In this document: positions 5,588 through 8,953 of the stretch, piece by piece
How positions within the stretch are numbered: the stretch's first letter is position 1
How the letters are laid out: each line of letters opens with the position of its first letter
DNA from: Streptomycetales bacterium
GTDB lineage: Bacteria; Actinomycetota; Actinomycetes; Prado026
NCBI GenBank assembly: GCA_025361995.1
Contig: JANYIP010000003.1
Span: forward strand, 1-8,953
Length of the DNA: 8,953 bases
Direction of reading: 5' to 3'
Position numbers and translations under genes: made by a program
The notes under the pieces: generated by a model
What the model saw: only the letters and a program-made list of their open reading frames with translations
Databases searched by the model: none
What the model was told of the DNA's origin: nothing

Positions 5588-6205
5588 GTGGTCTGGGAAG
5601 CGACGGGCTGGCGCTTGGCCGGATGGGACACGCCGTTCTGGAGCGGGCCCAACCGTCGCGCTGGCAGGTACAACCGCGCGGGCGACGGAGCGACTCAGTA
5701 CATCTGTCTGCACCCGTGGGGGCCGTGGGCGGAGCTGCTGCGCTGGGAAGGCCGACAGAGTCCGGGGGAGCTCGCAGACCTTCGGGCCAGGATCTGGTCA
5801 GTACGGGTCAGCTTGCCTGACGTACCTCGCGCGATCGACTTCGACACAGCAACCGCTGAGGGTGCCTGTCCGGAGGGTCTTGTCTCCGAGGACTACAGCC
5901 ACTGCCAGGAGCTCGGCGACGCAGCTCGGGCGGCGAACCAGCCGGCACTGATCGCGCCGTCGGCCGCACTGCCTGGGACCGAGACGCTCGTCCTGTTCGG
6001 CCCGAGGATCCTGATCGCGTGGCAACTCGAACCGATCGACGTGGACATCGACCTCGCGGCTGCGGTCTCTGCCGAGGGGTCGCGGGTCCCTCGCGCCGTG
6101 CTGCCCCACGTCCGGTGGAGAGGCGAGACTCATGCGGGCCTGGACGCGTGGGAGGCCGGCGAGCCCTACGCCTTCTTGGAGTCGGTGCCAACGCCACTCC
6201 CGTAG
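5588..6205 (+). CDS. RES-domain toxin
   Basis: A 205-aa protein with the RES fold, named for conserved Arg, Glu and Ser residues. The core shows GWR (7-9), GRYN (26-29), the strand QYICLHPWGPWAELLR (37-52) with Y38 and E49 at the expected active-site places, and NQPALIAPSAALPGTETL (117-134) with S125, then VLFGPR before the C-terminal strands. Characterised RES toxins act on NAD+ (hydrolysis or phosphorolysis, as in MbcT) or transfer ADP-ribose (as in ParT), which stops growth until the antitoxin binds. Which of these reactions applies cannot be told from the sequence. GTG 5588 follows the antitoxin TAG without a gap and in the same frame. A weak AGG at 5577-5579, 8 bp upstream, suggests translation by coupling or re-initiation. 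The length is normal for the family and no truncation is seen. The ABC gene downstream starts 38 bp later with its own promoter signal. Confidence 0.77.
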   Translation: MVWEATGWRLAGWDTPFWSGPNRRAGRYNRAGDGATQYICLHPWGPWAELLRWEGRQSPGELADLRARIWSVRVSLPDVPRAIDFDTATAEGACPEGLVSEDYSHCQELGDAARAANQPALIAPSAALPGTETLVLFGPRILIAWQLEPIDVDIDLAAAVSAEGSRVPRAVLPHVRWRGETHAGLDAWEAGEPYAFLESVPTPLP

Positions 6206-6231
6206 TGCTGCTGCCGTCCACGACTTGCGCC

Positions 6232-6237
6232 TAGTGT
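6232..6237 (+). promoter_or_regulatory. -10 box for a leaderless ABC-transporter transcript
   Basis: TAGTGT fits the actinobacterial TANNNT pattern and ends 6 bp before the ATG at 6244. The expected transcription start is thus the A of the start codon, giving a leaderless mRNA. There is no Shine-Dalgarno sequence in the 38 bp between the toxin stop and this ATG, which agrees with that reading. No convincing -35 is seen at 17-18 bp. Confidence 0.5.
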
Positions 6238-6243
6238 GGGTAC

Positions 6244-7188
6244 ATGATCGAGGTCCAGGGACTCACCAAGACTTTCGGTGACAAGGTCGCCGTCGACAAC
6301 CTGAGCTTCACCGTCCGCCCTGGCGTCGTCACCGGTTTCCTCGGCCCCAACGGAGCCGGCAAGTCGACCACGATGCGCCTGATTCTCGGCCTCGACCGGC
6401 CCGACTCGGGGACGGCGCTCGTCAACGGCCACCCGTACGGATCGCTGCCCGGCCCGCTCTTCGAGGTCGGTGCGCTGCTCGACGCGAAGGACGTGCACGG
6501 CGGACGTACGGCGCGCAGCCACCTCCTCGCGCTGGCGCAGAGCAACGGGATCAGCAGCAAGCGAGTCGACGAAGTTCTCGAGCTGACCGGCATCAGCTCG
6601 GTCGCGGGCAAGCGGATCAAGGGGTTCTCGCTCGGCATGTCCCAGCGGCTCGGGATCGCCGCGACACTGCTTGGCGACCCGAAGGTGCTCATGTTCGACG
6701 AGCCGGTGAACGGGCTCGACCCCGAGGGCATCCTCTGGATCCGCAACTTCATGCGCTACCTCGCGGGGCAGGGTCGGACGGTCTTCGTCTCGAGCCACCT
6801 GATGAGCGAGATGGCCGTCACCGCAGACCACCTGATCGTGGTCGGCCGCGGGCGGCTGATGGCCGACATGACGACCGAGGCCTTCATCGAGTCCAGCTCC
6901 ACCAACGCCGTACGCGTGAAGTCACCGCAGGCCGTTGAGCTCAACCAGGCACTCGTCGACCGAGGCTTCCAGGTGACCACCGTGGACGGCTATCTCGAGG
7001 TGGCGCGGGCGGAGTGCGCGCAGGTCGGCGACGTCGCCGCCGAGCACCACCTCACGATCCACGAGCTGTTCGAGGAGCGGGCTTCGTTGGAAGAGGCATT
7101 CATGGAGCTCACCAAGGACAGCGTCGAATATCACACCGAAGCGTTCCCCGGCGATCCCTTCGGTGCACCCCAGGGAGAGTCGGCATGA
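6244..7188 (+). CDS. ABC-2 transporter ATP-binding subunit
   Basis: A 314-aa ATPase that powers an exporter. All motifs are in order: Walker A GPNGAGKST (34-42), a region LLDAKDVHGGRTARSHL (78-94) typical of actinobacterial ABC-2 exporters, a degenerate signature SLGMSQR (129-135) in place of LSGGQ, Walker B VLMFDE (148-153) followed by PVNGLDPEG, and H-loop SSHLMSEM with H185. About 95 further residues form the accessory domain found in DrrA- and lantibiotic-immunity-type ATPases. It would dimerise on the cytoplasmic side of the membrane with the permease encoded directly after it. The stop overlaps the permease start by ATGA, so the two genes form an operon. The start appears leaderless. 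The substrate is unknown; antibiotics, peptides or lipids are typical for such pairs. Confidence 0.93.
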   Translation: MIEVQGLTKTFGDKVAVDNLSFTVRPGVVTGFLGPNGAGKSTTMRLILGLDRPDSGTALVNGHPYGSLPGPLFEVGALLDAKDVHGGRTARSHLLALAQSNGISSKRVDEVLELTGISSVAGKRIKGFSLGMSQRLGIAATLLGDPKVLMFDEPVNGLDPEGILWIRNFMRYLAGQGRTVFVSSHLMSEMAVTADHLIVVGRGRLMADMTTEAFIESSSTNAVRVKSPQAVELNQALVDRGFQVTTVDGYLEVARAECAQVGDVAAEHHLTIHELFEERASLEEAFMELTKDSVEYHTEAFPGDPFGAPQGESA

Positions 7189-7970
7189 CGACACCGACGA
7201 GCATGCGGCACGTCCTGCGGTCAGAGTGGACCAAACTCATCTCGGTCCGCTCGACGGTCTGGACCATGGTCGCGATGGTGGCGACGACCATCGGCTTCGG
7301 CGTCCTGATCTCCTGGGCGACCGAGTCCAACTGGGCCAAGGTCGAAGCCCGCCAGCGCTCGGTGTTCGACGCGACGTCGACGAGCCTTGCCGGGATCGCG
7401 TTCGGCCAGCTGGCCATCGCGGTGCTCGGCGTCATGGTGATCAGCACCGAGTACTCGACCGGCGGCATCCGCACAAGCTTGACCGCGGTCCCGAAACGGT
7501 TGCGCCTGCTGGCCGCCAAGTCGCTGATCCTGCTCGCGATCTCGCTCGTCGTCGGGACGATCACGTCGTTCGTGGCGTTCTTCCTCGGCCAGGCTTTCCT
7601 GTCCAAGGTGGGGATCGAGACGCACCTGGGCGATCCGCAGGTGCTGCGCGCGGTCTTCGGTGGCGGGCTCTACCTGGCCGGGAGTGCCATGTTCGGGCTG
7701 GCCCTCGCTGCGCTCATGCGGCACACGGCCGCGGCGATCACGATCGTGGTGGGCGCCCTGCTGGTCGTACCGCCGTTCACCCGCCTGCTCCCGGGCGGCT
7801 GGGGCGACGCGGTCGAGCGCTACTTCACCAGCAACGCCGGCCAGCAGATCACGGCAGTCACCCAGGACGTCAATACGCTGAGTCCGTGGGGCGGCTACCT
7901 GGTGTTCACGCTGTGGTGGGTCGTCATCATGGCCGTCGCGGCGTACCTGCTGAACCGCCGCGACGCCTGA
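7185..7970 (+). CDS. ABC-2 transporter permease subunit
   Basis: A 261-aa integral membrane protein. It opens with the pattern HVLRSEWTKLISVRSTVW (9-26), a cytoplasmic amphipathic stretch common to actinobacterial ABC-2 permeases. About six membrane helices follow: residues 24-44, 69-87, about 108-134, two in the region around FGGGLYLAGSAMFGLALAAL and AITIVVGALLVVPP, and one near the C-terminus (YLVFTLWWVVIMAVAAYLL). Between helices 2 and 3 lies EYSTGGIRTSLTAVPKR (89-105), the conserved coupling region that contacts the ATPase in this family. ATG 7185 overlaps the ATPase stop and is preceded by GGGAG at 7173-7177 at good spacing. With the upstream ATPase it should form a (2+2) exporter. The substrate is not deducible. 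Confidence 0.9.
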   Translation: MTTPTSMRHVLRSEWTKLISVRSTVWTMVAMVATTIGFGVLISWATESNWAKVEARQRSVFDATSTSLAGIAFGQLAIAVLGVMVISTEYSTGGIRTSLTAVPKRLRLLAAKSLILLAISLVVGTITSFVAFFLGQAFLSKVGIETHLGDPQVLRAVFGGGLYLAGSAMFGLALAALMRHTAAAITIVVGALLVVPPFTRLLPGGWGDAVERYFTSNAGQQITAVTQDVNTLSPWGGYLVFTLWWVVIMAVAAYLLNRRDA

Positions 7971-8019
7971 GCCACCCAGTATCGATCTGGCGGAGTGGGC
8001 GGGCCATTCGACTCTGCCG

Positions 8020-8953
8020 GTGGGCTCGCGGCTCGCGGACGATGTCCGGGTGATTCGCCTGCGTGAGAACAAGGAAACCCTGCTGTTCGCGACATCCATC
8101 GTGCTGCTGCTGGTCGGGGGGCTGGTCCGGCTCATGTCCGCCGACACTCCGGCGAACCTGCTGTGGATCACTGGGACGGTGCTGGGTCTCGGCTTCTCGG
8201 TCTTCACCACAGTTGGCGCGGTCGTGCGCCGCCAGCCCAGCGTTGACATCATCGCTGTCCTCGCGCTTGCCGGCGCTCTTGCGGTCAACGAACCCTTCGC
8301 GGGCGCGATGATCACCGTGATGCTGGCGAGCGGTCTGTTCCTGGAGGCGCGGGCTTCCGCTCGGGCGCGGGGCGAGCTGAGCCTGCTGGTGGAGCGGGCC
8401 CCGCGGATGGCGCGCCGCCGGGTTGGGGGTACCGTCGTCGAAATCTCCCGCCCTTGTCCGTCGTCGTCCCCGGCGACCGGTTGCTAGTCGGCACGGGCCA
8501 GATCGTCCCGGTCGACGGCCGACTCCTGTCCGCGGCGACGCTGGACGAGTCCGCGCTGACGGGCGAGCCGCTGCCGGTCGAGCGGCTCTCCGGCGACGAC
8601 GTCCGCAGCGGGGTGGTCAACTCCGGGCCACCCGTGGACTTCGTGGCGACCGCCGCCGCAGGATCGACGTACGCCGGCATCGTGCGCCTCGTCGAGCAGG
8701 CGCAGGCTTCCACCGCGCCGTTCGTTCGGGCGGCGGACCGGCTCGCCATCCTCTTCGTCCCGTTCACGATCCTGCTGGCCGGAGCCGCCTGGGCCTGGCA
8801 CGCAGACCCGGTCCTGGCCGTGGCCGTGCTCGTTGTGGCGACGCCCTGCCCGCTGCTGCTCGCCGCGCCCATCGCGATCATGTCGGGCCTGTCCCGTGCC
8901 GCCAGCATCGGCGTCGTCATCAAGGGTGGTAGCGCTCTCGAGCGGCTCGCCCG
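8020..8953 (+). pseudogene. P1B-type heavy-metal ATPase, frameshifted, 3' end outside window
   Basis: The first part (GTG 8020, or GTG 8050) encodes RLADDVRVIRLRENKETLL, three or four membrane helices (for example TSIVLLLVGGLVRLM and IIAVLALAGALAV) and FLEARASARARGELSLL, then stops at TAG 8485-8487 after a nonsense tail. The homologous sequence continues in another frame (8448 onward): SVVVPGDRLLVGTG, VPVDGRLLSAATLDESALTGEPLPVE with the actuator TGE at 8559-8567, two helices, and the metal-site motif TPCP (8841-8852) followed by LLLAAPIAIMSGLSRAA. These mark a metal-transporting P1B ATPase with a TPC instead of a CPC motif. No N-terminal metal-binding domain is present. The phosphorylation site DKTGT lies beyond the window. 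Removal of one TC of the TCTC at 8444-8447 restores the frame (EIPPLSVVVPGD). A real mutation, a sequencing error or a programmed shift would look the same here. Confidence 0.82.

Noticed and set aside
6166..6831. Minus-strand open frame opposite the ABC ATPase
   Set aside because: Walker A, the signature region and Walker B are all on the plus strand; the minus frame shows no family features.
7971..7990. Possible terminator hairpin after the ABC permease (CCAG-TATCGAT-CTGG)
   Set aside because: The stem is only 4 bp with a 7-nt loop and no T-tract, too weak to call.
7221..8315. Long minus-strand open frame opposite the ABC permease and the ATPase start
   Set aside because: Its composition (rich in R, D, H and Q without hydrophobic core) is that of a shadow frame, and the plus strand encodes clear membrane proteins.
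8423..8932. Plus-strand open frame within the metal ATPase
   Set aside because: It is arginine- and glycine-rich out-of-frame translation; the true continuation with TGE and TPCP is in the neighbouring frame.
1..8953. CRISPR array, tandem repeats or a prophage
   Set aside because: No regularly spaced direct repeats, no cas-like genes and no phage structural genes were seen.

Overview
The window is high-GC DNA with strong G/C third-codon preference, GTG starts, short intergenic gaps and protein families typical of Actinobacteria. The gene content would fit a Nocardioides-like soil actinomycete, but that genus-level placement is an inference and not something the sequence proves.

Layout. Positions 1-276 are the tail of an IS1380-type transposase gene and the probable right end of that element. 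A complete tRNA-Ser(UGA) gene with encoded CCA follows at 367-456. Next comes an IS3-family element with an intact orfA (547-840). Its orfB is broken by a 1-nt frameshift and cut off before the DDE catalytic core. Positions 1219-2082 are a scrap region: a minus-strand NADP-binding (F420-reductase-like) fragment with neither start nor stop is fused head-on at about 1783 to a plus-strand MarR regulator lacking its N-terminal half. Housekeeping-like genes resume with a CorA-type metal transporter (2127-3125). Its 3' end overlaps by 23 bp a convergent minus-strand gene for a stand-alone LigD-type polymerase (3103-4326) that carries an extra C-terminal domain.

Positions 4566-4844 may encode a small membrane protein. 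At 4895-6205 lies a two-gene toxin-antitoxin module of the Xre/MbcA-RES type. The antitoxin is unusually long (230 aa). The toxin is in the same reading frame and starts directly after the antitoxin's TAG stop codon. A palindrome overlapping a TTGACA box sits just upstream and is a candidate autoregulatory operator. At 6244-7970 is an ABC-2 exporter operon, an ATPase and a permease overlapping by ATGA, whose first gene looks leaderless. The window ends inside a P1B-type heavy-metal ATPase (from 8020) that carries a frameshift near 8446, explained by a duplicated TC dinucleotide.

Taken together, the left third is a tRNA-adjacent IS landing zone with gene decay. The right two thirds carry metal transport, DNA-end repair polymerase, a toxin-antitoxin pair and an exporter as independent units. 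The most unusual item is the toxin-antitoxin module, because of its same-frame single-amber junction and enlarged antitoxin.
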